NCBI GenBank assembly: GCA_015039315.1 | Contig: WIDE01000110.1 | Location: forward strand, 46,231-110,230 | DNA length: 64,000 nt | Direction: 5' to 3' | Origin: Clavulina sp. PMI_390 | Lineage: Eukaryota; Basidiomycota; Agaricomycetes; Cantharellales; Hydnaceae | Shown here: in pieces, positions 1-10,736 of the stretch | Position numbering within the stretch: the first letter of the stretch is position 1 | How the letters are laid out: each line of letters starts with the position of its first letter | Program-made: the position numbers and the translations under genes | The notes under the pieces: model-generated | The model's database searches: none | Seen by the model: only the letters and a program-made list of their open reading frames with translations | Told to the model about the DNA's origin: nothing

Positions 1-380
1 AGGGTTTGAAGAATATCCAGCCCAGCATTACTCCAATACACACTGCCATGTTGCTATGGAAAGCTAAGTTTATAGATATTCAAGGGCTGTGGTAGCGGAA
101 GGAGACATACCTGACCAGCACCAGAAACACCGACGATTTTGCTAAAGTCCACACCAGTTGCCTGTAGATCCTTCATCACAATATCAAGACTTTCGACCCA
201 GAGAGCGACTGGTGTCGTCATTTCGCCGTCCGGACCAGCGATTGCCCCATTAGAGGTGCCATACTTGGGAAGATCGCGGTGGAAGTTGACAGATTTCTCC
301 GCGATAACATGGCCATCTGCAGCGCAGACGGTACTCTTGAGGCTTTGTGTAGAGAGATCAAGGCCCAGGAAAAGTGCCAT
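1..380 (-). CDS. XKS1: Xylulokinase (FGGY family), N-terminal part, cut by window edge
   Basis: This is the start of a D-xylulose kinase, which phosphorylates xylulose to xylulose-5-phosphate for the pentose phosphate pathway in the cytosol. The first exon (380 down to 111, 90 codons) begins MALFLGLDLSTQSLK, the FGGY N-terminal phosphate-binding strand with the invariant GxDxSTQS. It ends in GVSGAGQ. A GT-AG intron follows (110 to about 54), and the next exon reads QHGSVYW, giving the xylulokinase hallmark SGAGQQHGSVYW across the junction. The ATG is the first in frame and the alignment needs no residues before it. The rest of the gene lies left of the window. Kinase identity is seen directly; preference for xylulose over other FGGY substrates rests on the QQHGSVYW signature. 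Confidence 0.9.
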
Positions 381-936
381 AGGCGCTAGACGCTACTCTG
401 ATAGTGGTGGGGGGAGAAAAGGGGAAGAGAAGGCGTGCTAGGGTCACAGGTTGATGTGGTGCTCATGTAGGCTTCGCGGTCCGATGTTAAACTTAAGCGG
501 GGTAGTGGCCGTTCAGGAACCTATCCGGAGTTACCCCATTGGGCATATGGTCCGTTTCGCACATGGGCCTCTTGATAGCATTATTAATAATCTATCGAAG
601 ACCAATGCGCTCATCCATGCGGCCGGATGTTTGTCTAGACTTTGGGTCGAGACCCAAGTTGCAATCATTTTCGTTCCTGGTGAAGCCATACTAGCTCAGA
701 CAGATCAATGGAACTTGTGGATGAGCTGAGGGAGAGAGGACCAAAGACGGACCCATATAGAAGGTCTTTCGTATTCTTATCAAGTTCTATTGTAGCAAGA
801 TGACAGATTGTTAAGTGCCAGAAGATACCAGACCTCCTTCGTTTTGGTGTGGGTTTGATTCGTGTGACAGAGTGACTCTTCCCACACTCAGCACAGAGGT
901 CACACGAGCCTCGACTTTCGAAACACGATCACCACC
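381..936. other. Intergenic region between divergent xylulokinase and M20 genes
   Basis: I see no gene here; the open frames are short and resemble no family. It must hold the promoters of the leftward xylulokinase gene and the rightward M20 gene. From about 860 onward the sequence is shared with the region upstream of the second M20 copy (from about 4950), so the duplicated unit includes roughly 75 bp of upstream DNA. Confidence 0.5.
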
Positions 937-3407
937 ATGGCAACTGTAGGCTGTTTTGGAGGAATAATCGATTCATTCAAGCGGAAGTCTCGTCCGCAAC
1001 AAGTCCCTTCAGCACGGTCTTGGCCTCCGGTTCCCTCAGAGAAGGTGGATTCGCCCGTTGTCATTTTGTTGAAGCTTACTGAGAATGCTATGACATCAAT
1101 ATGTCAATAGAGCTCTAAATCACCATTTGGCTCCGGGTCATGTTCGTGCTCTATGGAGCCTCCCAGTGTTTCGGCCGAGAACTGGGATGGCCCCCCTGAA
1201 TACACTCCAACTGTTCAAATTGCGTCTGATGACGAAGGACTCAGAGCTATCGAGGATTCGATCGATTCTCTGGACGCAGAACTTCGAGAACTTAGCTTGG
1301 ATATTCATGGTAATGTTAAAGTGTCCTTCAGGTCTGACTTCTCTGTTGACAATCACATTATATTCTAGACCATCCTGAGCTGGGGTTCCAAGAAAAGTAA
1401 GCCATGTTGAGAACCTTTGAATTCCTGATGTGTACGAGACTTACCCCCAATATCCAAGACATGCTCACGACGTTCTCACCAAGTTTATGTCCGACCATGG
1501 CTTCTCTGTCACTCCACACTGTGTACGAGACTTACCCCCAATATCCAAGACATGCTCACGACGTTCTCACCAAGTTTATGTCCGACCATGGCTTCTCTGT
1601 CACTCCACACTATCTTGGCCTAGACACTGCTTGGCGAGCAACCTGGTCACAGGGATCTGGTGGCCGTACTATTGGCTTTAACAGCGAAATGGACGCTCTC
1701 CCTGGCATCGGGCATGCGTGCGGGCATAATCTCATTGCGATAGGAGGTGTCGCTGGCGCTTTAGGTGTCAAAGCTGCGTTGGAGAAGACTGGTACCTCAG
1801 GTACTGTGATCTTACTCGGAACACCCGGTAAGTCACTTTGTGTGGAGGAGACGCTACCAGTAGATCCAAAATGGCTTCGCTCACTACGGCTTTCTCTTTG
1901 GTGCACTAGCTGAGGAAGGTGGAAATGGCAAAATCTACCTCATTAACCAAGGCGCGTATAAGCCGATGCATGCTTGTTTGATGTGCGCCATATTTCGATT
2001 TATATCTTGCCGTGTCCATTGCCGTCTAGCTGCTAAGGTTGGCTCATTTGCTAGGATGCATCCGGCTCCGGGTCCAAGGCACTCGTTTGGTACTGGTCCA
2101 TCGCGTGCTATCCAGAAATTCACTGTGGAGTATTTCGGCCACACGCAAGTACCCTTTCAATTTCGTCTCCAAGTTGTTGTTTCTAACTCGCTTTGGTCGT
2201 TCCAGTGCGCATGCCTCCGCTGCTCCTTGGGAGGCAAAGAATGCTCTGGATGCTGCCGTCCTCGCATACTCGTCTATCTCCGTTCTCCGCCAACAGATCA
2301 AAGTTAGTGTTACTGCGTCCAGCTGTTTTCACAAGCACTGGCATCCTCACCCATAGCGTGTAGCCAGACCATCGTACTCATGGTATCATCGAAGGGAAAG
2401 ATTGGGCCCCCAATGGTGAGACACTCAAGCGTGCCTTTTGAACCCCGTATTGAAGCCGTCCGGCCTCTGTGCAGTTATCCCTGATTACGCCCGTTTGCAA
2501 TGGCTTGTCCGAGCTCCATCAGCTGAAGAGGTGGCTGTTTTGGCTGAGCGTGTAACCAAGTGCTTCGAGTGAGTGGCTGCATTCAGCGGGCGTCTTGAGA
2601 CCCGTTCATTCAATTTTCCTTGTTCAGGGCGGCAGCAGTTGCCACCGGCACCGAGATCAAGATTACCTCCCCGAAAGAGTTTGTTTTCGACCTCAGGCAG
2701 AACCGTGCTCTAGGTCTGTCATGTCTCATTCTTAAACCCTTGTCTTTTTGCGCTGATGCAGAGAAAACTATTCTAGCTGAAGACTTTGGTGAGGCCGTGA
2801 GTCGTTATGGAATGACTGACTTAAAATACGAAGGCGCAGTCGGTGGCTCTACGGATTTCGTACGTAAAGTTCTTCTATTCGTACAATCTATGTCTCACTG
2901 TTACATCGCGCGATCGACGTAGGGTAATGTTACATACGGTATGTGTTTACGTGAGCGCAGCGATTCTGGGGATCTGGGTTGATCTCCATGCCACAAATTG
3001 TTCTTCAATAGAACTTCCCTCGCTCCACCCCGCATTCGGTCAGTCTCATGGCGACTTTCTTGGCTGTGGACTCGTCCTCACCCTTGATTTTCATTGTTTT
3101 GGGCCCTTGTCCCTGCCTTCCATTGCCTTGGTCTGGCCCGCTCTTGCACTGCAGCCATACCAACCGTTCCCAATGGAGGGAACCACACCGTCGCGTTCAC
3201 GAACGCCGCCCGCAATCTTCGCGCACACGCAATCACGCTCGTGATGGCCAAAGGACTGGCCACCTCTGGGTTGCGAATCATTACTGATGATGCATTCTAT
3301 GCAAAGGTGCGTCTGGCCGTTTGTTCGAAACTACGTTACAGATTTTCTCACACCTCGAGATGAGATAGGTTAAGAAAACTTACGATGATGAGTTTGGGAA
3401 GAAATGA
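937..3407 (+). CDS. M20-family amidohydrolase/peptidase (PM20D2/AbgB-like), copy 1
   Basis: A zinc-dependent M20 hydrolase, likely a dipeptidase or amidohydrolase. Spliced exons give [19 protein letters not shown], then [16 protein letters not shown] with the metal-binding Asp and His, then [34 protein letters not shown] (the dimerisation-domain motif) and a C-terminal [15 protein letters not shown] segment. The start ATG at 937 is conserved in copy 2, and the short first exon keeps its frame between copies. The gene has about 12 short introns. One is a GC-AG intron at the FGHT/AHAS junction. Another, starting at 1397, has a duplicated acceptor; use of the distal acceptor (ending 1549) keeps the frame open to the stop at 3407. 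I first suspected a pseudogene, but the stop and frameshift near 1400 lie inside this intron. Substrate is unknown. Confidence 0.85.
1430..1611 (+). repeat. 91-bp perfect tandem duplication spanning a splice acceptor
   Basis: Two adjacent 91-bp copies (1430-1520 and 1521-1611) each contain the end of an intron, the acceptor CCAAG, and about 62 nt of the following exon. Copy 2 of the gene (5027-7388) has this unit once. The length is not a multiple of three, so only one acceptor choice gives a full-length protein. Confidence 0.95.
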
Positions 3408-4040
3408 CTTTCTAGTTCTCAGCGGACTGGGTTCTAGGCGGCTGCGACAGCCCGCACGACAATCCCTCGTGCTTTGCGGCTTGTGTAACACAGACGAGAA
3501 TTATACCACAATGCGATTTACTGACGGCCTTCAGTGCCACTAGGAAAAACTGGAATATATCTCGCTCGAAACGCTTGTCTTCCATGGCCCAGTCTCGCAA
3601 TAATGTAACAAGAAAATTGCTATGCAACCGATGAAGGGCTGTCCTTCTTTGCCACTCTTGATGGTCGTCGCCTAATTTGGATTTGTCATGCAACTGACAG
3701 TTTAGCTTGGCACCTTACCACCCTCTGAGTGAATTTGCCTCATGTTGACCTTGCACTTCAAAACACTTTCATTAGAAATAGAGTTGGATCTCAGGCGAGA
3801 AAGTGAAAGGGATGCTCGTCCGTTGTTGACGCCCTTCTTCGCACCTTGGTCTACGTTAGTCACGGGCAAAAGCAAAGAATCTCGGCTCTCTGCGCGCTTC
3901 TCCCGTAGTGACGCTATTATAGACCGACGCTTGTCTCCCGCTCCCGACAGACTTCTGCTTCTCCCTACCCCACTGTTACTAGGGTCTCCCAGCTGGGAAC
4001 GGAGCTGCGAGACTTTTTGCTCCACATACCGGTGTGTCTC

Positions 4041-4949
4041 GAACGAGGACATCAGAGCCACTCATCTACCGCCTCGGGTAGTAGTGTAGTCCTCTAACAG
4101 CCACCTCAGTGGCATGATTCTACCCGCTGCAACATTACCGGCTGCTTCATCAGCAGAAGGCGCTCAGCCCATACTGTCACAATTACATCTTTCGCGTCAC
4201 TTTGTCAAACTTCATCATTTTATCACCCCTACAAGTACTAGCGAAACTACCCAACCATGGCTCCACTCCCCTACTCCATCATCTTGCCAACAAGAAATGT
4301 AGCTGCCCCAATTGTTGCCCTCATGTACCGGTCATAACTACCAGCCAGCCACCCCACCTACCGCTCCTCCTCCTCCAGCCCGATCTCCCATTATAACTAT
4401 TGGAAGAGCGCGCCGCGGCGGCACCTGGTGGTAGAACTCTTTCAGCAGTCATTACTGCAGATGCAGGTTGACGGCCGGTTGAGCAGGGTGCAACACCTTC
4501 ATAGAAATGATTGAGAAGAAGTGGCGAGACGAACGTCCTGGAATGGAATTAGGGCCGCCGATTGCGTGCTTGCAGGGGCAGCGTCGGTTGGTTGCTTCTT
4601 GTGATTCCATTTCGATCACTATAAACCTCGTGCTATATTTGGGGAAGGCCGTTTAGGCTGGCACTTTAGCAAAGGCTCGCCACACCTTGCACCATCCCCA
4701 AATTTGGCCTCATACATGACCAAGAGGTTATCTTCTGGTTCGTAGCTTGAGGTCAAAGGTGAAACCGTTTTCAGAGAGAGTGGCGAGTCCAGCCGAGCAG
4801 ATGAACAAAACCTATGGGGCGGCGAAGAGGTGGGCTGGAACAAATACAAACGACGATTTTTACAGTTGTGGTGAGGACTGGGACAGTAATCTAATGGTAT
4901 TTCAAGGGCCACAAAATATCATGCCTCCTTCAGAAAAGTGAGGATTGAT
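4041..4949. other. Spacer between the two M20 duplication units
   Basis: About 0.9 kb of unique sequence between the duplicated units. I see no gene, RNA or repeat that I can support. It probably includes the 3' end of the copy 1 transcript unit and the promoter of copy 2. Confidence 0.4.
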
Positions 4950-7900
4950 GGCCGTGACAGAGTGACCCTTTCCACGCTTGACACCGAGGTCACACGAGTC
5001 TCGGCTTTCGAAACACGGTAACCACCATGGCAACTGTAGGCTGTTTTGGCGGTATAATCGACTCGTTCAAGAAGAAGCCTCGTCCTCAGCAGCTTCCCTC
5101 TGCACCGTCTCCTGCTCAGGTTTCTCCAGAGAAGGTGGATTCGCCACTTGCCATATTGTTGAAGCTTACTGAGAACATTATGATATCAACATGTTGTTAG
5201 AGCTCTAAATCGCTATTCGGCTCTGGGTCATGTTCGTGCTCGATGGAGCCCCCCAGTACTTCAGCCGAGAACTGGGATGATCTTCCTAAATACACTCCAA
5301 CTGTTCAAAATGTGGCTGACGACGAAGGCCTCAAAGCTATTGAGACTTCGATTGATTCTCTGGATGCAGAACTCCGAGAACTTAGCTTGGATATTCATGG
5401 TACTGTTAGGGTGTTCTTCAGGTTCGATTTTATGTTGACCATCACATCATATTCCAGACCATCCGGAACTTGGGTTCCAAGAAAAGTAAGCAACTGGATG
5501 GCCTTTTGGTTTCTGATACCTACGAGTCTTACCTCCAATATCTAAGGCATGCTCACGACGTCCTCACCAAGTTTATGTCTGACCATGGCTTCTCTGTCAC
5601 TCCACACTATCTTGGCCTCGAAACTGCGTGGCGAGCGACCTGGTCACAGGGATCTGGGGGCCGTACCATTGGCTTCAACAGCGAAATGGACGCTCTCCCT
5701 GGCATCGGGCATGCGTGCGGGCACAATCTCATTGCAATAGGAGGTGTCGCCGGCGCTTTAGGTGTCAAAGCTGCGTTGGAGAAGACTGGTACCCCAGGTA
5801 CTGTGATCTTGCTGGGAACACCGGGTAAATCGCTTTTTGTGAATACAGGCTGGTCGTGAACTCAAAGAGATTTCGCTCATTATGGTTCTCTCTCCGATGT
5901 AGCTGAAGAAGGTGGATACGGTAAAGTCCACCTCATAGAACGGGGCGCGTATAAGCCAATGCATGCTTGTTTGATGTGAGCCATGTCTGAACTGTCTCGC
6001 ACGGTGTCCATGGCTGTCTAACTCTTGCCGGAACTGGCTAATTAACCAGGATGCATCCCGCTCCAGGCCCAAAGCACTCGTTTGGCACTGGTCCATCGCG
6101 TGCTATTCAGATGTTCACCGTCGAATATTTCGGCCATACGCAAGTACCCTTCTCCCCCCTTGCAAGTCACCGTCCCTAACACTTTTAAGTCGCTCCAGTG
6201 CACACGCCTCTGCAGCTCCTTGGGAGGCAAAGAATGCACTTGATGCTGCTGTTCTCGCATATTCGTCTATCTCCGTTCTCCGCCAACAAATCAAGGTCGA
6301 TACTACCATTTTCTACCGTTTGTACAGGCACTAATATCCTTCGCCACAACATATAGCCGGATCATCGTACTCATGGCATCATTGAAGGGAAAGATTGGGC
6401 CCCCAATGGTTAGACTGTCAAGCATGTCCTTTCATCCCCATATTGAGCCCGTCCGGCCTTTACGCAGTCATCCCAGATTACGCTCGTTTGTGGTGGATTG
6501 TCCGAGCCCCAACAGCTGCAGAGGTAGTTATTTTGGGTGAGCGTGTAACCAAGTGCTTCGAGTAAGTGGCCTCATTCAGCGGGCTTCCTGAGACCTGTTC
6601 ATACAATTCGTTGTGTTGTTCAGAGCGGCAGCGGTCGCCACCGGTACCGAGATCAAGATTACCTCCCCAAAAGTGTTTGGTTTTGATCTCAGGCAGAATC
6701 GGGCTCTAGGTATGCCAAGTCTCACTCTGGATTCCCGGTCTATTTGCGCTGAAATGGAGCGCCTTGCTTCTAGCTGAAGATTTTGGCGAGGTTATGAGTC
6801 GTTATGGAATGAGTGACCTAAAATACGAAGGCGCAGTTGGTGGCTCCACAGATTTCGTACGTGAATATTTTCTATTTGTGCAATCTACGTCTCACAGTTA
6901 CATCGCACGATCGACGCAGGGTAATGTTACATACGGTACGTGTTTGCCAGAAGACGACAATGTTAGGGATCTGAGTTGATCTTCATGCCACAAATTGTTC
7001 CTCAATAGAGCTTCCCTCGCTCCACCCCGCATTCGGTCAGTCTCATAGCGACTTTCTAGACTCTGGGCATATCCTCACCCTTGATTTTCATTGTTTTGGA
7101 TCGTTGTCCCTGCCTTCCACTGTCCTGGTCTGCAGCTATACCAACCGTTCCCAACGGAGGGAATCACACCGCTGCGTTCACGAACGCCGCCCGCAATCCT
7201 CGCGCACACGCCATCACGCTGGTGATGGCCAAAGGACTGGCCACCTCTGGGTTGCGAATCATCACTGACGATGCATTCTATGCAAAGGTCTGTTGGGCCG
7301 TTTGTTTTAGCCTGTGTCACGGATTTTCTCACACCTCGCGATGAGACAGGTCAAGAAAACGTATGATGAGGAGTTTGAGAAGAAGTGATTTTCTGGTTCT
7401 GAGCGGACTGGGCTCTAGGTGACCGCAACGACCCGCATGACAGCCCTTCGTACTTCCAGGCTTCTGTGGCACTAACAGGAACTTCACGACGGAACGATTT
7501 GATAACGGCCTTGACTGCTATTAACTTCGAAAAAAAAACTGGGATATATCTTGTTTGAGGGTTTTCTGTTCTATGACTTAGTCTGGTGTCAATGTAGCAA
7601 GAAAAGTGCGACGCGATCGCTGAAGGGTCCTCCTTATTTGCCACTCTTGATGGCCGTTTCCCAAATTTGGATCTGTCATGTGACTGACGTTTGGCTTGGC
7701 ATTTTCCCACCCTCTCAGTGAATTTGCCTAATTTTTCAGATCTTCCTCCTCAGGACGCTTTCATAAGAAATAGAGTCAGAACTAAGGCGAAAAAGTGGAG
7801 AGGATGCACGTCCGTTGTTAACGTCCTTGTTCGGCAACTGCGCATCCTGGTCTGTGTCAGTCACAGGCACAAGCAGAGAATCTCAGATCTCTGCGCGCGC

Positions 7901-8040
7901 TTCTCCCCTAGCGACGCTCTCACATACTGACACTTGTCTCCCACTCCACGGTGGACTTCCGCTCCTCCCTATCTAGATTTTAACAAATTTCCCTGCCGGA
8001 AACGGCAGTGCGAGGTTTTTGAGCGCTTATTTACCTCCAG
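4950..8040 (+). repeat. Segmental tandem duplication, unit 2 (M20 gene plus flanks)
   Basis: Partner of 860-4040. Homology runs from the upstream GTGACAGAGTGAC segment to about 8040. The downstream flank, from about 7690, matches 3700-4040 but with several small insertions and deletions. Confidence 0.9.
5027..7388 (+). CDS. M20-family amidohydrolase/peptidase (PM20D2/AbgB-like), copy 2
   Basis: Intact paralogue of the gene at 937-3407 with the same exon plan. It reads [17 protein letters not shown], a Ser/Cys-rich linker, [25 protein letters not shown] (metal-binding residues), [39 protein letters not shown] and [15 protein letters not shown], ending EEFEKK at 7388. Total is about 440 residues, usual for M20D enzymes. 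The GC-AG intron (donor ACGCAAGT) is kept. One intron after NRAL has lost the acceptor used in copy 1 (GCAG became ATGG). The next AG, 15 nt downstream, restores the frame and gives NRALAEDFG. An alternative start at 5243 (MEPPSTSAENW) is possible if the first exon is not used. No signal peptide is evident, so a cytosolic enzyme is likely. Confidence 0.87.
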
Positions 8041-9061
8041 ATGTCGCCGACGGCGATGGAAGGCGGCCTCGTGCATTTTCAGTCTGTCAAATTAGCATCA
8101 TGCGGCTGTAAAGGGAACACCTGAAGGCAACACTTCTCGGGTCGCCTGAGACGATCTATCCTGTCCTCTCACCCAAGTCGGGTGACTTGTTGGCGCTCCT
8201 ATACAATTGGGGAATCAATAACCTTCGTGGGAAACCTAGATGTATTTCATGGTTTCTGTTGGGAAACTTTCTCTCCTGATCCTCTGAACCCTTGACAATG
8301 AGATAACACATGATTCAAGATACACTGCTGCAAAGATGGGCTAATTTTTGCACCTGATCGCTGGTTGAGCGCCTGAAACAACGCCCCACACCTTCCAGGC
8401 GCGCCGTTCATCTGATAAGTTCACACTTGGTCTCCCCTTTGTATCTCTGTGCTGGATTTTCTGATTGATGAATGGACATCCACTTCGCTACAGGTTCTAT
8501 CTGACTCAATCCCCCGCTCCTGACGCCACTTCAAGCTCCAACTTTGCCTTGGCGTGGCATTAATATAACTTCCCCACAGACCATCTCGATCACCCAACCA
8601 CGGGTTCGGTACGGGTAAGCTCGACCGAGTCGACCGCCGGCCTTTCCCCGCTGTCTCTCTTCCCCCGCTCTACTTTCCTCGAGTTGCTGAGGCATCTGGG
8701 GCCGGTTCTTGTCTGAATATCTTCTGATTCATGGCCGTTGACGTTTGTATTTGGTTCTCAAGAGAGCTGTCGGTCTCCTCACATCGCTATGCGCCCTTCC
8801 AGCTCCTCGGGATTTCCAAGGCTTGAATTGAGATTCTTAAAGGAGCTACATGCACACGCAGGGACAGCATTTTGCAATGATTCGCTATCAAAACCGACCA
8901 ATTGGAGCTTCTATCAACTAAATCCAATCCAACTGCTATAAAGAGGTGCTCCCTCAAGATTTCTTTCTCCATTATCGCAACGCTCCCCCAAGCTTGAAAA
9001 ACTTCACCCACTGTCCTTGTCGCTCTCTTCCAAAATAGCCACTCACTTTCCTTACACCGAA
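7389..9061. other. Gene-free region upstream of ATO copy 1
   Basis: The first 650 bp are the duplicated 3' flank of the M20 unit. The remainder is C/T-rich and resembles a promoter: CCAAT pentamers occur near 8898 and 8925 and a TATA box at 8937. No coding region is supported. Confidence 0.5.
8937..8943 (+). promoter_or_regulatory. Putative TATA box of ATO copy 1
   Basis: TATAAAG, 119 bp upstream of the start codon at 9062, preceded by CCAAT-like elements and followed by a C/T-rich leader. Inferred from motif and position only. Confidence 0.5.
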
Positions 9062-10736
9062 ATGACTACCTACCCTCCCATGTCTACCGCTGACCTCGAG
9101 AAGAACGTCCCCCACGGCCCTGGGCCGGTCGGGAACGCTGTGGGTATTTTTATCAAAGTTTTCCATATCTCAACGTACTCATCAAGCACCCATACCTTAC
9201 TGCTTGTTATCCCGCCGTGTCTCAATGGATCGCCATTGATAGATTGGCTACGATGGCGGCCGCTCTCCGTACGCCGCTTCTTCTGCCTCCCTCCTTCGCC
9301 CCTCTGTTGAATCCCAAAACCACCCTCGCGGTGAACGCAGGTACCTGCGCACAATTGCGAACCCTGCCCCTCTAGGCATCTTCTCCTTCGCCTCCACCAC
9401 CCTCATGCTCTCTCTTATTAACGTCAACTGCCGTGATGTTACCGAGGTAAGTCAAATTTTCCGGGATGGTGTTTACTTCCTCCCACCAGCACAGCCCTTT
9501 GGTGCTGTTATTTGGGAGCGTGGAACCGCAATGCTGATTACCCTTGTTCTGCGTTCTATAATTTCATGCTTTATCCGGCATAGCCCAACGTCGTTGTTGG
9601 TATGGCCATTGCTTGCGGTGGTCTTGCCCAGCTCCTCGCCGGTCAATGGGAGTTTGTCACTGGTATGTTATTCTATTTGTCACGTGTGCGTGTGGGCATT
9701 TGCACACAGGCGCTGACATTCCATGGATACGCCCGCCAATTTGCTTGTGTATATCTATTTTAGGCAACACCTTTGGTGCCACTGCCTTCTCGTCCTACGG
9801 CGCCTTCTGGATCAGCTACGCCTGCATCTTGATTCCTGGCACTGGGTAAGTTGCTAAGCGACTACGCATCTCAAGCTCTGGAACGATTGCCTAATCTTCT
9901 GTGGGGATGTGTGTCATGTCCTTCAGCATCATCGATGGTTACAAGGATGCTACCGGAACCTTGCTCGCCGCTGACCTCGACAACGCGCTCGGATTCTTCC
10001 TGCTCGTCTGGATGATCTTCACCTTCGTGCGTCTTTCAACTGACCGAGAAGAGATGCGCCAAGCGTTACTGACTTCCCCATCTACGCGCTGCAAATCATC
10101 GCTGCTCAACAGATCATGTGGTTGGGCTCTCTTCGCTCCAACGTTGCCACCTCCTCGCTGTTCTTCTTCCTATTCATCACGTTCATGTTCCTCATGCTCG
10201 GCAAGTTCAAGAGCTCTGTCAACTGGACCAAGGCTGGTGGCTCGATGGGTATTCTCACGGCCGCCAACGCTTACTACGTCGCCGCATCCGGAATCGTCTC
10301 TGCGTCGTCCTCGTGCGTATTGTTTCATTATTTTACTGCCTTCTTTATGCCTCTCTCTTCTCCTGGAGGGCGAGGTAAAATACCGGACCCGATTGACTGA
10401 CTCAAATCGCTCTTCTTTTTTTCTCTTCTAAATGATTCACCCATTTCGTGAATGCGCACGCCTCGGTCGTTTATAATCATTGCCTTGGCTGTCGGTGGTC
10501 ATCTCGGCGTGCATATATCACGTCTTCGTATTATTGACATCGACACGCCCATAAAAACGCCACTCTGCCGCCGCCCCGTTTCTTCGGTGCCTCTCATTTC
10601 CTCGTCCCATGGTTACTTCCGCACACACTTGCTATCTCCTCGGGTCTTCGCTGCTCGCCTGCGCTGCTTCAATTCTTGGTTCATGTTCTTCAGATACATC
10701 TCCCTGCCTGTGGGTGATCTGCCCAAGGCGTACTAA
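9062..10736 (+). CDS. GPR1/FUN34/YaaH (ATO) acetate transporter, copy 1
   Basis: A six-helix membrane protein of the acetate uptake transporter family (yeast Ato1/Ady2, E. coli SatP), moving acetate or ammonium across the plasma membrane. The family signature NPAPLGIFSF is encoded just after a 26-nt exon that reads IGYDGGRSP across its junctions. Further hallmarks are AQLLAGQWEFVTGNTFGAT, SSYGAFWISYACILIPGTG and LDNALGFFLLVWMIFTF, followed by hydrophobic helices, ending LPVGDLPKAY. The N-terminus (MTTYPPMSTADLEKNV) is cytosolic. The last intron is unusually long (10313-10693, 381 nt), and skipping it would give a different C-terminus. It is about 39% intron by length and lies head-to-tail with a paralogue 2 kb downstream. 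Confidence 0.9.

Larger units (their letters stand above)
860..4040 (+). repeat. Segmental tandem duplication, unit 1 (M20 gene plus flanks)
   Basis: This stretch and 4950-8040 are homologous along their whole length, including about 75 bp upstream of the start codon, all introns, and about 600 bp beyond the stop codon. Start codons are 4090 bp apart and stop codons 3981 bp apart. The difference is explained mostly by a 91-bp internal duplication in unit 1. Introns and flanks have diverged clearly, so the duplication is not recent. Confidence 0.9.

Noticed and set aside
1397..1460. Stop codons and frameshift in M20 copy 1, suggesting a pseudogene
   Set aside because: They lie inside an intron whose counterpart in copy 2 has matching splice sites; with the distal acceptor the coding frame is intact to the stop codon.
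9901..10431. 176-codon frame within ATO copy 1
   Set aside because: It reads through an intron after IFTF; the spliced frame gives the conserved transporter sequence instead.
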